Shown: positions 44,426 through 54,635 of the stretch, piece by piece
How positions within the stretch are numbered: position 1 is the first letter of the stretch
Layout of the letters: each line of letters begins with the position of its first letter
Source: Kosmotogaceae bacterium
GTDB lineage: Bacteria; Thermotogota; Thermotogae; Petrotogales; Kosmotogaceae
Direction of reading: 5' to 3'
DNA: 64,000 nucleotides
Assembly: GCA_003444085.1 (NCBI GenBank)
Contig: DLVL01000009.1
Location: 1-64,000, forward strand
Notes under the pieces: generated by a model
The model's input: only the letters and a program-made list of their open reading frames with translations
Databases searched by the model: none
What the model was told of the DNA's origin: nothing
Translations under genes and position numbers: made by a program

Positions 44426-45124
44426 CTATGCTTCAACTACGCTTCCAACGTCATTTCCCATTATAGCATTGTAGAGATTCCCGTCCTTGAACATATCAAG
44501 AACGATGATCTTCACACTGTATCTTCTGCAGAGAGATAGAGCTTCCGTGTCCATAACTTCAAGCCGACGGTTTATTGCTTCTGAGTAGGTAATCCGTGAT
44601 ATCTTTTTTGCAGAGCTGTCTCTTACCGGATCAGCAGTATATATTCCGTCGACTTTTGTCCCCTTGATTAGAAGATCTGCTCCAAATTCTATCGCCTTCA
44701 TTGCTGCGGCCGTGTCAGTTGTGAGGAAAGGAAGAGAAGTACCTCCTCCAAAAATCACCAGCGCACCTGTGTCAAACATCTCATTGATTGCGTCGTAATT
44801 CATCGCGTTAAATGCTGGCGAGAATGAAACTGGCGATACCACAACACTCTTGATGCCGCTATTTACGAACACGTCTTTCAAATACAACGAGTTGATGAGT
44901 GTTCCAAGCATTCCCACGTGATCGGCACTAACAGGGCTCAGTTCCGAAAGATCCCTGCCCCTGACGATATTGCCAGCTCCCACAACTATTCCAAGTTGCA
45001 CCCTCTGTTCAACTACCTGCTTTACCTGCTTAACAAGGAAAGCAAGACGTTCCGGGTCAAATCCACGTGAGTCCTGCCCACTAAGAGCCTCGCCGCTGAG
45101 TTTCAAGAGCACTCTTGTGTTCAC
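44426..45124 (-). CDS. pyrH: UMP kinase
   Basis: Bacterial hexameric UMP kinase (amino-acid-kinase fold) making UDP. The 232-residue protein begins with [12 protein letters not shown] (ATP loop) and has VGAGNIVRG and [17 protein letters not shown] motifs. The GTG start has a GGGGGTGG site. It is separated from tsf by a terminator rather than directly coupled to it. Confidence 0.97.
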   Translation of the reverse strand: MNTRVLLKLSGEALSGQDSRGFDPERLAFLVKQVKQVVEQRVQLGIVVGAGNIVRGRDLSELSPVSADHVGMLGTLINSLYLKDVFVNSGIKSVVVSPVSFSPAFNAMNYDAINEMFDTGALVIFGGGTSLPFLTTDTAAAMKAIEFGADLLIKGTKVDGIYTADPVRDSSAKKISRITYSEAINRRLEVMDTEALSLCRRYSVKIIVLDMFKDGNLYNAIMGNDVGSVVEA

Positions 45125-45142
45125 CTGTCCACCCCCAACAAC

Positions 45143-45166
45143 AAAAAAGGTGAGCAGCAGCTCACC
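45143..45166 (-). terminator. Terminator between tsf and pyrH
   Basis: Minus strand: GGTGAGC-TGCT-GCTCACC followed by TTTTTTG. It begins 4 bp after the tsf stop and ends 19 bp before the pyrH GTG. Downstream transcription of pyrH-eno must come from read-through or an unseen promoter. Confidence 0.88.
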
Positions 45167-45169
45167 CCT

Positions 45170-45769
45170 TTATTCCTCACCAACTACCCACCTGATGAAC
45201 CGACTTACCTTGATGTTCTCACCGGTTTTGGCAATTAGCTCGATCAAAAGATCATTCATGGTTTTCCCGGATTCAAAGACATACTCCTGCTCCAGAAGTG
45301 AGTTGTCTTTGCAAAAGGCATCTATCTTGCCGTCAACAATCCTGTCAAGAACGTGTTCAGGCTTTCCTGATTCCTTCATCTGTTCCTTGTATATTTCTCG
45401 CTCTTTCTCGAGAATCTCCTCGGGAATGTCTGATCTGGAAACCCAGCGAGCCCCCATAGCAGCTATCTGCAAAGCAAGCTTATGCGCCAGCTCTTTGAAT
45501 TCATCGGTTCTTGCAACAAAGTCAGTATTACAGTTCAGCTCGAGCAGAACACCGAGTTTGTTGTTGTGGTGAATGTAGGAATAGAGAATACCTTCGGCTG
45601 CTTCCCGTCCTGAAACTTTGTCAGCCTTCATGATCCCCTTCTTTCTCAAATACTCCTTGCTCTTCTCGAAGTCTCCATCTGTCTCTTCAAGAGCTTTCTT
45701 GCAGTCCAATATGCCCGCATTTGTCATCTCGCGCAGTTTCTTTACCATTTCTGTTGTGATATCTGCCAT
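45170..45769 (-). CDS. tsf: Elongation factor Ts
   Basis: Nucleotide exchange factor for EF-Tu. At 199 residues it is the short form found in thermophiles, lacking part of the E. coli dimerisation region. It has the N-terminal UBA-like helix (VKKLREMTNAGILDCKKALE) and the TDFVAR motif (NCNTDFVARTDEF). AAGGAGG precedes the ATG. The usual upstream partner rpsB is absent here. Confidence 0.97.
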   Translation of the reverse strand: MADITTEMVKKLREMTNAGILDCKKALEETDGDFEKSKEYLRKKGIMKADKVSGREAAEGILYSYIHHNNKLGVLLELNCNTDFVARTDEFKELAHKLALQIAAMGARWVSRSDIPEEILEKEREIYKEQMKESGKPEHVLDRIVDGKIDAFCKDNSLLEQEYVFESGKTMNDLLIELIAKTGENIKVSRFIRWVVGEE

Positions 45770-45847
45770 GCTGTAACCTCCTTAAGCTAGTCCAAGTAGA
45801 ATTATATATTCAGCAGAGCAATAAAGATCTCAGTAATGTTAATGATT

Positions 45848-46321
45848 TCACCGGGTCTTTTTTCTGAAGGCTTCAATGACAAACTCCGGTACCCATTCGG
45901 AAACATCCCCACCGAAGCAGATTATTTCCTTTACTATCGATGAAGAGATAAAAGAGTACTTCGTATCGGTCATGAAGAACATCGACTCGAAATCTGGGAG
46001 CAGTCTTCTGTTCGCATGCGCCATTTGCAGCTCCATCTCAAAATCAGAAACTGCTCTTAGACCTCGAATCACAATCCTGCTGCTGCTCTTTCTCACATAG
46101 TCCACTAGGAGTCCACAATGTGAGTCCACAGTAATCTTCCCCATGACAACAAGGGACTTTTCGACCATCTCAAGCCTCTCTTCAAGAGAAAACATATACT
46201 GCTTGTGAGGATTCATCATCACCACCACAATTATTTCATCGAAGACACGAGATGCTCTCTTCACAATATCAATGTGACCGTAGGTGATGGGGTCAAAAGA
46301 CCCGGGGTATATGGCTTTCAT
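45848..46321 (-). CDS. coaD: Phosphopantetheine adenylyltransferase
   Basis: Penultimate step of CoA synthesis. The 157-residue protein begins [20 protein letters not shown], with the T/HxGH nucleotidyl-transferase motif (TYGH). The SSSIVKE motif is present near the C-terminus. The ATG overlaps the Rrf2 regulator stop (TGATG), so they are coupled. Confidence 0.97.
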   Translation of the reverse strand: MKAIYPGSFDPITYGHIDIVKRASRVFDEIIVVVMMNPHKQYMFSLEERLEMVEKSLVVMGKITVDSHCGLLVDYVRKSSSRIVIRGLRAVSDFEMELQMAHANRRLLPDFESMFFMTDTKYSFISSSIVKEIICFGGDVSEWVPEFVIEAFRKKTR

Positions 46322-46779
46322 CAGTCGCTTTTCACTTGCAGAACATCGGGGGGATTATCTTCAATAGATCTTCCAAGATTCATCAGGTCAGCAATGCTCA
46401 TATCTCCCAACTCTCTCATCATCGCGTTGTAAAGCTTAAACCATACATACTTAACCGTGCACTCGTCTGTTCGCAAGCATTTCCCGTCCCGTTGTACGCA
46501 CTCAAAAGAGTTGAGTGGATTGTCCAGCTTCATGATGACATCTCTAACAGAAATCTTCTCTGGTGGAATCTTCAATCCATAGCCCCCATACCGTCCTCGG
46601 ATAGCCCTGACTATACCAGCCTGTCTGAGCTCTCCAAAAATCTTCTCGAGGAAATCTCTTGGAATGGGCGTTCTATTAACAATTTCAACGAGGGAAAGTT
46701 TGTCTTCGCCTTTCTCTGCAGCAATAGCCAATTCGTAAAGTGCGCGCAGCGCGTAGCTGCTCTTCAGAGTGAAACCCAT
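46321..46779 (-). CDS. Rrf2-family transcriptional regulator, probable Fe-S sensor
   Basis: A 152-residue winged-helix regulator of the IscR/NsrR/CymR family: [14 protein letters not shown] at the N-terminus, [20 protein letters not shown] recognition region, and [10 protein letters not shown] wing. Three cysteines C94, C101 and C107 lie in the cluster-binding loop (spacing C-x6-C-x5-C), so an iron-sulfur or redox sensor is likely. Targets are unknown. It lies between ftsY and coaD with no isc or suf genes visible in this window. Confidence 0.9.
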   Translation of the reverse strand: MGFTLKSSYALRALYELAIAAEKGEDKLSLVEIVNRTPIPRDFLEKIFGELRQAGIVRAIRGRYGGYGLKIPPEKISVRDVIMKLDNPLNSFECVQRDGKCLRTDECTVKYVWFKLYNAMMRELGDMSIADLMNLGRSIEDNPPDVLQVKSD

Positions 46780-46794
46780 AGCTCACACCTCCGT

Positions 46795-47691
46795 TTAGTC
46801 AGTGCTTAGCAAAGCTTCTACAAACATTTCTGGGTCAAAGGGGCGCAGATCTTCAAGCTTCTCACCGATACCGATATACTTAACTGGAATCCCTAGTTCT
46901 CGCGAGATCGCGAATACGATTCCACCTTTGGCAGTACCATCAAGCTTTGTGAGAATAATCCCTGTGACTCTGACGGCATCAAGGAATTTCCTAGCCTGCA
47001 TCAAGCCGTTTTGACCGGTATTTGCATCTATCACAAGGAGTACTTCATGTGGCGCATCTTCTATCAACCTGGCAACGACTCTATGTATCTTCTTCAGTTC
47101 TTCCATGAGGTTGTGTCTTGTGTGGAGTCTGCCAGCAGTATCAATGATCACCAGATCCTTCTTCTTGCTCAAGGCATGATTCACCGCATCAAAAGCCACT
47201 GACGCAGCATCTGCGCCATGCCCCTGGCTAATAAACTCTGCACCTGTCTGTTCACACCAGTGTTTCAGCTGCTCGACTGCAGCTGCTCTGAAAGTATCAC
47301 CAGAAGCCACAACAACTGACTTCCCGAGAGAAGAGTACATCTTTGAAAGCTTCCCAATGGTCGTCGTCTTACCTGTTCCATTAACGCCAACAACACTAAT
47401 GACATGTGGCAGTTCACTGAAGATGGTTTCAGAAGTTTCGACTTCTTTAAGATGCTCAACCAGAATCTCTTTGAGTACCTGAACAGCGTTATCAGATCGC
47501 TTGGTCCTGCTCCTTAAAGTGTCAACGACTGACTCGACTGTCTCCATACCCATATCTGATAAGATTAAGAGCTCTTCCACTTCCTCGATAGCGGCTGAAA
47601 GATCACCCCCAGAGAGCGCGTCTCTAATGCGCTTAAATACCGACTCCCTGCTTTTTCGTAGGCCATCTTTTATTTGGGAGAAAAGGCTCAT
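46795..47691 (-). CDS. ftsY: Signal recognition particle receptor FtsY
   Basis: SRP-type GTPase that docks ribosome-nascent-chain complexes at the membrane. A 298-residue protein with a minimal N-terminal region, then the N domain and G domain. G1 is VNGTGKTTTIGKL, followed by the insertion-box segment, DTAGRLHT (G3) and TKLDGTAKGG (G4). The long acidic A domain of E. coli is absent, as usual in thermophiles. The ATG overlaps proS by 4 bp. Confidence 0.97.
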   Translation of the reverse strand: MSLFSQIKDGLRKSRESVFKRIRDALSGGDLSAAIEEVEELLILSDMGMETVESVVDTLRSRTKRSDNAVQVLKEILVEHLKEVETSETIFSELPHVISVVGVNGTGKTTTIGKLSKMYSSLGKSVVVASGDTFRAAAVEQLKHWCEQTGAEFISQGHGADAASVAFDAVNHALSKKKDLVIIDTAGRLHTRHNLMEELKKIHRVVARLIEDAPHEVLLVIDANTGQNGLMQARKFLDAVRVTGIILTKLDGTAKGGIVFAISRELGIPVKYIGIGEKLEDLRPFDPEMFVEALLSTD

Positions 47692-49433
47692 GCTTCTTCA
47701 CGACCTATCTCCGCGGGCTTGTAGGCATCGAGCAGCTCCTTAATTGTCTCTAGAAGCATTTCCGTACCATTACTGATGTCAACAGTCAAGTCAGCGGAAC
47801 CGTCCCTGAGCTTGAGCTCTACCATCTTCTGTGAAAAACTCCTGCCAATTGTAATACGAAGTGGTATACCAATCAGATCAGCGTCCTTAAATCTTACGCC
47901 GGGAGAAGCATCTCTGTCATCAATTAGCACTTCATAACCCTCTTTCAGTAGTGTGTAGTACAGTTCTTCTGCAAAAGCGAAGCCATCGGAACCGTGCTTT
48001 AACAGCGGCAGTATTAGGATTTCAAAAGGTGCAACCGAACGTGGCCAGATAATACCGTCCTTATCATGTAGCTGCTCAACAACAGCACTAATTGTTCTTG
48101 AAATGCCCCAACCATAACAGCCCATTATGAATGGCTTCATGCCCCCCTCTTCGGAATTGAAAAGAGCTCCCATTGACTCAGAGTATTTAGTCCCAAGGTT
48201 AAATATGTGACCCAGTTCAATCCCTCGGGTCTCCTGAAGAGCCTGGCCACACTTCGGACAGGGGTCGCCTCTTCTGACAATCTTCAGATCTTCCCAGCGC
48301 TTGATGGTGAAATCACGGCCTTCTCTCGCATTTATGTAATGCATGTCTCTCTCCATAGCACCAACAACTACGTTTCCAATATTCTTCACCGAGAGGTCTC
48401 CAATTAACTGAAACTCATCCGGGAGCCCGACAGGACCGACAAAACCCGCCTCAACGCCGAGGTGTTTGCTCACTTCTTCGGGAGGAACAAGGGTGAGTGT
48501 TTGGTCACCCATAGCAGCTCTGAGCTTCGCTTCATTCAGTTCCTGATCACCACGTATGAGTACGATGAGCTGAGAATCTCTCCCTTTATAGAGTAACGAC
48601 TTCACTATCTTACTGTTGTCAACATTGAGAAACCGGGCTACCTGCTCAATCGTTCTGGCGTTGGGGGTCATAACTTTTTCAATAGGCAGTTCTGAATCTT
48701 CGGTATCAGGCAGGACGTAGCTATATTCAGCCTTCTCATCACTGGCTGCGTATCCGCAGTTGCAGAAGAGAAGTTTTTCTTCTCCTGAGCTGGCGATTAC
48801 GTTGAACTCATGGGACTCACTGCCTCCTATTGCCCCAGTATCCGCCTCCACAACAATATAGCGAAGACCGATGCGCTGCATTATCATTGAGTAGGCAGCG
48901 TAGAAGCTGTCGTATGCCTTCTTAAAACACTTGTAATCAGCGTGAAAACTATAGGCATCCTTCATGAGAAACTCTCTTGCTCTCATCAGACCAAATCGTG
49001 GTCTAATTTCATCCCTGAACTTGGTAGTTATCTGGAACAGGGCCAATGGCAGCTGCCTGTATGAGTTCAGTTCATTCTTCAGGGTGGTTGTGATGATCTC
49101 CTCATGAGTTGGCCCGAGGGCAAAATCACGTTCATGCCGGTCGCGCAGTTTCATCATGTCTGGGCCGTAATCATCCCAGCGACCTGAAGCGTGCCACATT
49201 TCCGCTGGTTGCATTATCGGCATCAACACTTCAATGCAGCCAATACTATTCATTTCTTCCCTGACAATCTGCTCGACCTTCTTCAAGACTCTGAGCCCCA
49301 GAGGCAGGTAAACGAAAATACCTGCAGCAACCTTCCTAACAAAACCTCCCCTTATCAGGAGTTTGCTACTCACAAGATCAGCATCCGCTGGGGCTTCTCT
49401 CAGTGTTGGTGAATAATACGACGAAAGACGCAT
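47688..49433 (-). CDS. proS: Prolyl-tRNA synthetase (bacterial type)
   Basis: A 581-residue class II synthetase of the bacterial ProS form, with the editing INS domain between motifs 2 and 3 (about residues 225-400). Motif 1 region: GIFVYLPLGLRVLKKVEQIV. Motif 2: FRDEIRPRFGLMRAREFLMKD. Motif 3: GCYGWGISRT. AAAGGAG precedes the ATG. First gene of the proS-ftsY-rrf2-coaD run. Confidence 0.97.
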   Translation of the reverse strand: MRLSSYYSPTLREAPADADLVSSKLLIRGGFVRKVAAGIFVYLPLGLRVLKKVEQIVREEMNSIGCIEVLMPIMQPAEMWHASGRWDDYGPDMMKLRDRHERDFALGPTHEEIITTTLKNELNSYRQLPLALFQITTKFRDEIRPRFGLMRAREFLMKDAYSFHADYKCFKKAYDSFYAAYSMIMQRIGLRYIVVEADTGAIGGSESHEFNVIASSGEEKLLFCNCGYAASDEKAEYSYVLPDTEDSELPIEKVMTPNARTIEQVARFLNVDNSKIVKSLLYKGRDSQLIVLIRGDQELNEAKLRAAMGDQTLTLVPPEEVSKHLGVEAGFVGPVGLPDEFQLIGDLSVKNIGNVVVGAMERDMHYINAREGRDFTIKRWEDLKIVRRGDPCPKCGQALQETRGIELGHIFNLGTKYSESMGALFNSEEGGMKPFIMGCYGWGISRTISAVVEQLHDKDGIIWPRSVAPFEILILPLLKHGSDGFAFAEELYYTLLKEGYEVLIDDRDASPGVRFKDADLIGIPLRITIGRSFSQKMVELKLRDGSADLTVDISNGTEMLLETIKELLDAYKPAEIGREEA

Positions 49434-49478
49434 AAATTGCTCCTTTCAGAGTATCGATAAACAGACGTTTTCAGTGTG

Positions 49479-49487
49479 ATTATATCA
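49479..49487 (-). promoter_or_regulatory. Extended -10 promoter of proS
   Basis: Minus strand TGATATAAT, 45 bp before the proS ATG. The -35 at 17 bp is CTCACA-like, only partly matching. Confidence 0.6.
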
Positions 49488-49571
49488 TAGCTTTTCTAAC
49501 GTGTGAGCGATTTCGCGACATCTTTGGCGGTTTTTAGCATAACAGAATCGGCATTTTAATGCGACAATCTT

Positions 49572-49580
49572 TGGTATAAT
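49572..49580 (+). promoter_or_regulatory. Extended -10 promoter of the purine nucleoside phosphorylase
   Basis: TGGTATAAT, a consensus extended -10, 28 bp before the ATG; GGGAGGAGGT ribosome site between. No good -35. Confidence 0.65.
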
Positions 49581-49608
49581 CGTTCTAGACACTGGGAGGA
49601 GGTAGCTC

Positions 49609-50466
49609 ATGAAGCTGAAAGCACTCACTGATGAAATTGCCAGATATGTCGAAGATGTCAAAACAGCTGCCAGGTACATCAAAGAGAAGATTTCTCAACC
49701 ACCGAAACTAGCCATAATTCTAGGTTCAGGACTGGGTGATGTTTCAGAGAGTCTGGAGCAATCTCTTACAATCCCTTATGATGAGATTCCTGGCTTTCCA
49801 ACTTCAACCGCACCGGGGCACAAGGGAGAATTGTTGTTTGGTCTCATCTCGGGAGAACCAACAATGCTCATGAGTGGTCGTTTTCACTTCTATGAGGGTT
49901 ATTCAATGCGTCTTGCGACCTTTCCAGTCAGGGTTATGCAGGAACTGGGAGTGGAGACGTTGATCATAACAAATGCTTCTGGCGGGCTGGATCCAAACTT
50001 TGATGTTGGGCATCCTATGATCATCAGGGATCAGATCAACTTCATGGGGGACAGCCCTCTCATTGGACCAAACGTGGATGAGTGGGGGCCAAGATTCCCT
50101 GATATGAGTGAACCCTATGACCGCGAGCTGGTAGACATAGCGCTTCAGTCAGCAAAAGAACTCGGAATAGGAGTTTACGAGGGCGTCTATGTTGCGGTTG
50201 CTGGTCCCAACTTCGAGACTCCTGCAGAGCTGCGAATGCTTCGCCGTTTTGGTGCAGATGCTGTCGGGATGTCTACCGTTCCCGAGGTAATCGTCGCGCG
50301 CCATGCAGGAATACGGGTGCTGGGAATCTCTGCGATTACAGATAGGGCGGTGCCAGATGATCTGAAGCCACTGACTTCCGAAGAAGTCCTTGAAGCTGCC
50401 AAGCGCACAGGTTCAAAGATTTCCGCAATAATCCTGAGGGTTGTGAAGTGTCTGGCCAGCGATTAA
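49609..50466 (+). CDS. Purine nucleoside phosphorylase (trimeric type)
   Basis: Phosphorolysis of inosine and guanosine in purine salvage. The 285-residue protein has the PNP/MTAP signature: AIILGSGLGD (35-44), TAPGHKGELLFG with the phosphate histidine, MSGRFHFYEGYS, ITNASGGLDPNF and VAGPNFETPAEL. The EVIVARHAGIRVLGIS and TDRAVPDDL segments follow. The substrate-loop NASGG favours 6-oxopurine PNP over MTA phosphorylase. It stands alone between proS and dnaA on the plus strand. Confidence 0.94.
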   Translation: MKLKALTDEIARYVEDVKTAARYIKEKISQPPKLAIILGSGLGDVSESLEQSLTIPYDEIPGFPTSTAPGHKGELLFGLISGEPTMLMSGRFHFYEGYSMRLATFPVRVMQELGVETLIITNASGGLDPNFDVGHPMIIRDQINFMGDSPLIGPNVDEWGPRFPDMSEPYDRELVDIALQSAKELGIGVYEGVYVAVAGPNFETPAELRMLRRFGADAVGMSTVPEVIVARHAGIRVLGISAITDRAVPDDLKPLTSEEVLEAAKRTGSKISAIILRVVKCLASD

Positions 50467-50502
50467 TATTGACCAGTTCTCTCTAACAGAGCATCGCTGC
50501 TT

Positions 50503-51840
50503 CTAGCTTGCCTGTGATTTTGAAGACATTGATGTGAATAGCCTGTTCACCGGCTCTGTGATGGTATCGTCTTTTTGTTCCAGCGCTTTTTCTATCTTCT
50601 TGAGTGCGTGTATCACGGTGGAATGTTTTCTTCTAATTGTTGAGGCGATCTCGTTTATTGACCGGCCAAGAGTATTCTTCATTCCGTAGATGAACAGGTA
50701 TCTTGCACGCACACGTTCTGCATCTCTGCTGGAGGCAAGCAGCTCCTCCTTCTCGAACCCGGTAAGTTCTTTTATACAGGAAAACAGGAGTTCAACCGGC
50801 GATTTGGTCTGTCCCGAAAAAGTGCCGATATTCATACTCCGAAGTACTTCTGTTGCCAGGGAAAGATCGTAATCCTGCTCGTAAATCTTTGCCTGAACAA
50901 TCATCTTGATTATCGCGCCACGTAGTCTTCTAATATTCGCATCCACGTTTCTTGCAAGAAACCACGCGACTTCATCACTTATTTCGACATTCTCTCGTTT
51001 CGCAAGTCCTTTTGCTATGAGAAATCTTGTTTCTTCTGAAGGCTCAGAGATCCTTATAGCAAGACCCATCTGGAAACGCGATACATATCGCTCGTGGAAG
51101 TCTTCCAGTTCTTCCGGTGACCGATCTGAGCATATTACCAGCTGCTTACCAGCATCATGAAGATGGTTGAAGGTATGAAAGAATTCATTCTGAACACCCT
51201 TCTTACCCACAAGGAACTGAATGTCGTCTATTAGCAAAGCATCTGCCTTCCTTCTATATTCCTCTCGAAACCTGTGCACTTCGTTTTTCTTGATCGCCAC
51301 AACCATCTCGTTCAGAAACTGCTCGCTCGTGATGTAGATGATCCGTTTTTCCGGATGAATATCCATCGCACGACGTGCTATGGCCTGCATAATATGCGTT
51401 TTCCCCAGGCCGACCCCCCCATAGATGAACAGCGGATTATAAGCGCCTGGATTCAAAGAGATCTCTCTTCCGGCTTCAACAAGGAATCTGTTTTCGATTC
51501 CGAACTGGAAGTTCTCAAATGTGCATTCCTCGCTCAGATTGGATAACTGTAGTGGCCTTTTTCGAACAAGCGATTCCTGGGACACTGATTCGCTCTTCGA
51601 TTGTGAAGAGATGTTCTTGTCCTGGATCGTGAAAGGTAACTCACGGCCAGTTGCAGCTCTTATCGCATTCGTGATTTCTTTCGAGAACCTCGTTTGCAGC
51701 CAATCTTTGATGAACAGATTATCGACAGTCAGTTCTACCCTGTCGTGATCAATCTTTTTCACTTCAAGACTGGAGAACCAATTATTCCAGGTCTTCTTCG
51801 GGACAGAATCCCTGAGTACATCAAGTATTTTTCGCGACAC
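50503..51840 (-). CDS. dnaA: Chromosomal replication initiator DnaA
   Basis: A 445-residue AAA+ initiator. Domain I covers about residues 1-72. A short linker is followed by AAA+ domain III with Walker A GGVGLGKT (141-148), Walker B ALLIDDIQFL and sensor 1 VICSDRSPEEL. Domain IV carries the DNA-binding helix-turn-helix (GRSINEIASTIRRKHSTVIH). The GTG start has a GGAGGT site. No dnaN follows; the neighbours are a nucleoside phosphorylase and ferredoxin. Confidence 0.98.
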   Translation of the reverse strand: MSRKILDVLRDSVPKKTWNNWFSSLEVKKIDHDRVELTVDNLFIKDWLQTRFSKEITNAIRAATGRELPFTIQDKNISSQSKSESVSQESLVRKRPLQLSNLSEECTFENFQFGIENRFLVEAGREISLNPGAYNPLFIYGGVGLGKTHIMQAIARRAMDIHPEKRIIYITSEQFLNEMVVAIKKNEVHRFREEYRRKADALLIDDIQFLVGKKGVQNEFFHTFNHLHDAGKQLVICSDRSPEELEDFHERYVSRFQMGLAIRISEPSEETRFLIAKGLAKRENVEISDEVAWFLARNVDANIRRLRGAIIKMIVQAKIYEQDYDLSLATEVLRSMNIGTFSGQTKSPVELLFSCIKELTGFEKEELLASSRDAERVRARYLFIYGMKNTLGRSINEIASTIRRKHSTVIHALKKIEKALEQKDDTITEPVNRLFTSMSSKSQAS

Positions 51841-52164
51841 AGAAACCTCCAGAAAGCCTTTCTAATGCTGAAGACGACCGAATAAGAATAATCAAGAAAT
51901 AAGGAAGATGATGTTGCTCAGCATGACGATGATATCAGATTGATACCCTCAAAAGAACGGACGAAATTTGTGTGCCACTACCTCCAGCGTAGTTATAGAT
52001 GTTCACCCCAACATCTGATTGTAAAAAGATTCCAACTATTGTGATTTGTACAAAAACTACTCTGAAGAGGTCTCGTGTATGAGCTTACAGTCTGGAGGAA
52101 CCCATTTAATATGAAGACTCTGCAAGAAATGTTAATCTTTTCTCATGTTGACCCATCTGTACAA
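51841..52164. other. Gene-free stretch upstream of dnaA
   Basis: I find no credible gene. The part at 51880-51910 is A-rich. The octamer ACCTCCAG occurs at 51845 and 51980, and its 7-base inverse at 52092, although the first of these is the dnaA ribosome site read backwards. No TTATCCACA boxes and no copy of the Thermotoga AAACCTACCACC box. It could hold the dnaA promoter and part of a replication origin. Confidence 0.4.
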
Positions 52165-52188
52165 GAAAAAGGGCGGAGAACCCGCCCT
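52165..52188 (-). terminator. Terminator after the ferredoxin gene
   Basis: Minus strand: AGGGCGG-GTTCT-CCGCCCT followed by TTTTCTT. Seven-bp GC-rich stem 18 bp after the ferredoxin stop. Confidence 0.9.
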
Positions 52189-52206
52189 CAGAAAGAATGA
52201 ATACGA

Positions 52207-53331
<1,125 letters not shown>

Positions 53332-53332
<1 letters not shown>

Positions 53333-54474
53333 CAATAGCCCTCCTTCTCAAGAAACTCCATAACAGCCGCACCGCCTGCTCCATAAGGTACAGAATGTCC
53401 AAGTCTCCTTAAGACTTTCTCAAGGGCGGTAAAGGCCACTACTATGTCAAATCCGCTCACATATCCAAGGTGAGAGATTCTGAAAATCTTGCCTTTCATC
53501 GTTCCCTGACCTCCAGCAAGTGTAACTCCATATTCATCGCGCATAATAGACACGATTTTCCCTCCGTCTACTCCTTCTGGAACCTTCACTGCTGTAAGTA
53601 CATTCCCAGGTCTCTTTGAAAACAGTTCCAGATTCAATGCAGCCACTCCTCTTTGAGTAGCTTCCGCCAGAACCTCGTGACGGGCCCACACGTTCTCTAT
53701 CCCCTCTTCTTTGAGGAGTCTCACTGCAGCTCTTTGCTGATATATCAGGTTAACCGCGGGAGTCCATGGAGCGGGATCCTTCTTGTAGGCTCGTGCATTA
53801 AAGTAGAATCTTGGTGTTGTAACCTCTTCTGCTTTCTGAAGTGCCTTGCTGCTGAACGAAGCATATGCAAGACCAGGAGGAAGCATAAAACCCTTCTGTG
53901 AACCGGCCACCACAACATCAACGCCCCATTCGTCTGTCTTCATCGGCTGCGCCACCAAACCACTTATACAATCAACAGCAAGAAGCACACTGTGCCTTTG
54001 TGTGACCCTCGAGAAACCTTCAATGTCCATTACTGTACCAGTCGATGTTTCACTAAGTGTTGCAAAAACGACTGAGGCATCAGGGTTCTGCTTCAGCACA
54101 TCATCGAGTTCTTCGGGGGAAACATAATCTCCGTATTCCTTTCGGATCGTAATGGCTTTAGCACCAAATACTTTGCAGAGCTCTTCCCACCGTTCCCCAA
54201 ATTTACCGACAGAGATTACAACAACTTTCTCGTCAGCAGAAACAAGATTCGCTGCGGCCATCTCCATTGCACCTGTTCCAGTACTTGCAAGCATGAACAG
54301 GTCATTTTCCGTCTGGAAGACGTACTTCGTTCCCTCAATGGCCTCATCCATTATCTTCTTGAACTGAGGAGTTCGATGATGGATCGTCTCTCTGGCCCCT
54401 TCCAGAGAAACCTCATTTGGAACTGGTGTCGGACCTGGAGCGAGTAGATAACCTTTTCGAACAAGTTTTGCCAC
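53332..54474 (-). CDS. Class V aminotransferase (serine-pyruvate/alanine-glyoxylate type)
   Basis: A 380-residue fold type I PLP enzyme. The PLP lysine is K194 in GSQKGFMLPPG. The pocket residues lie in STGTGAMEMAA, ATLSETSTG and AVDCISGLVAQP. In Thermotoga and some archaea such enzymes sit beside serA and are thought to act in the phosphoserine route in place of SerC. That function is inferred from the coupled gene pair. GTG start with a GGGAGG site. Confidence 0.92.
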
Positions 54475-54540
54475 TTCTGCACCTCCCCATGCTTTCTATA
54501 GGCTGTGATAGAACATAATCTTTGGCATATTCTCATCTCA

Positions 54541-54549
54541 AATATATCA
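54541..54549 (-). promoter_or_regulatory. Extended -10 promoter of the aminotransferase-serA-ferredoxin unit
   Basis: Minus strand TGATATATT, 66 bp before the GTG. No clear -35. Confidence 0.45.
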
Positions 54550-54574
54550 CGCTAACCATTTCGTTGCTGGTACT

Positions 54575-54603
54575 TTGCTTAGACCAGACTGTTGCTATAT
54601 GAT
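54575..54603 (+). promoter_or_regulatory. Promoter of the DUF4230 gene
   Basis: TTGCTT (54575-54580), a 17-bp spacer and TATGAT (54598-54603), 32 bp before the ATG. Confidence 0.65.
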
Positions 54604-54635
54604 AGTCTTGAGAAATCAACGAAGAAGGTGATTAG

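Noticed and set aside
51970..51985. GCCACT fragment resembling part of a cobalamin riboswitch
   Set aside because: No B12 box follows and no B12-related gene is downstream on that strand; a chance match.
51841..52164. Cluster of standard DnaA boxes
   Set aside because: No TTATCCACA or Thermotoga-type AAACCTACCACC copies were found; only a weak ACCTCCAG recurrence, one copy of which is the dnaA ribosome site.
52112..52201. Plus-strand 29-codon frame preceded by GGAGG
   Set aside because: It runs through the ferredoxin terminator hairpin and has no protein-like features.
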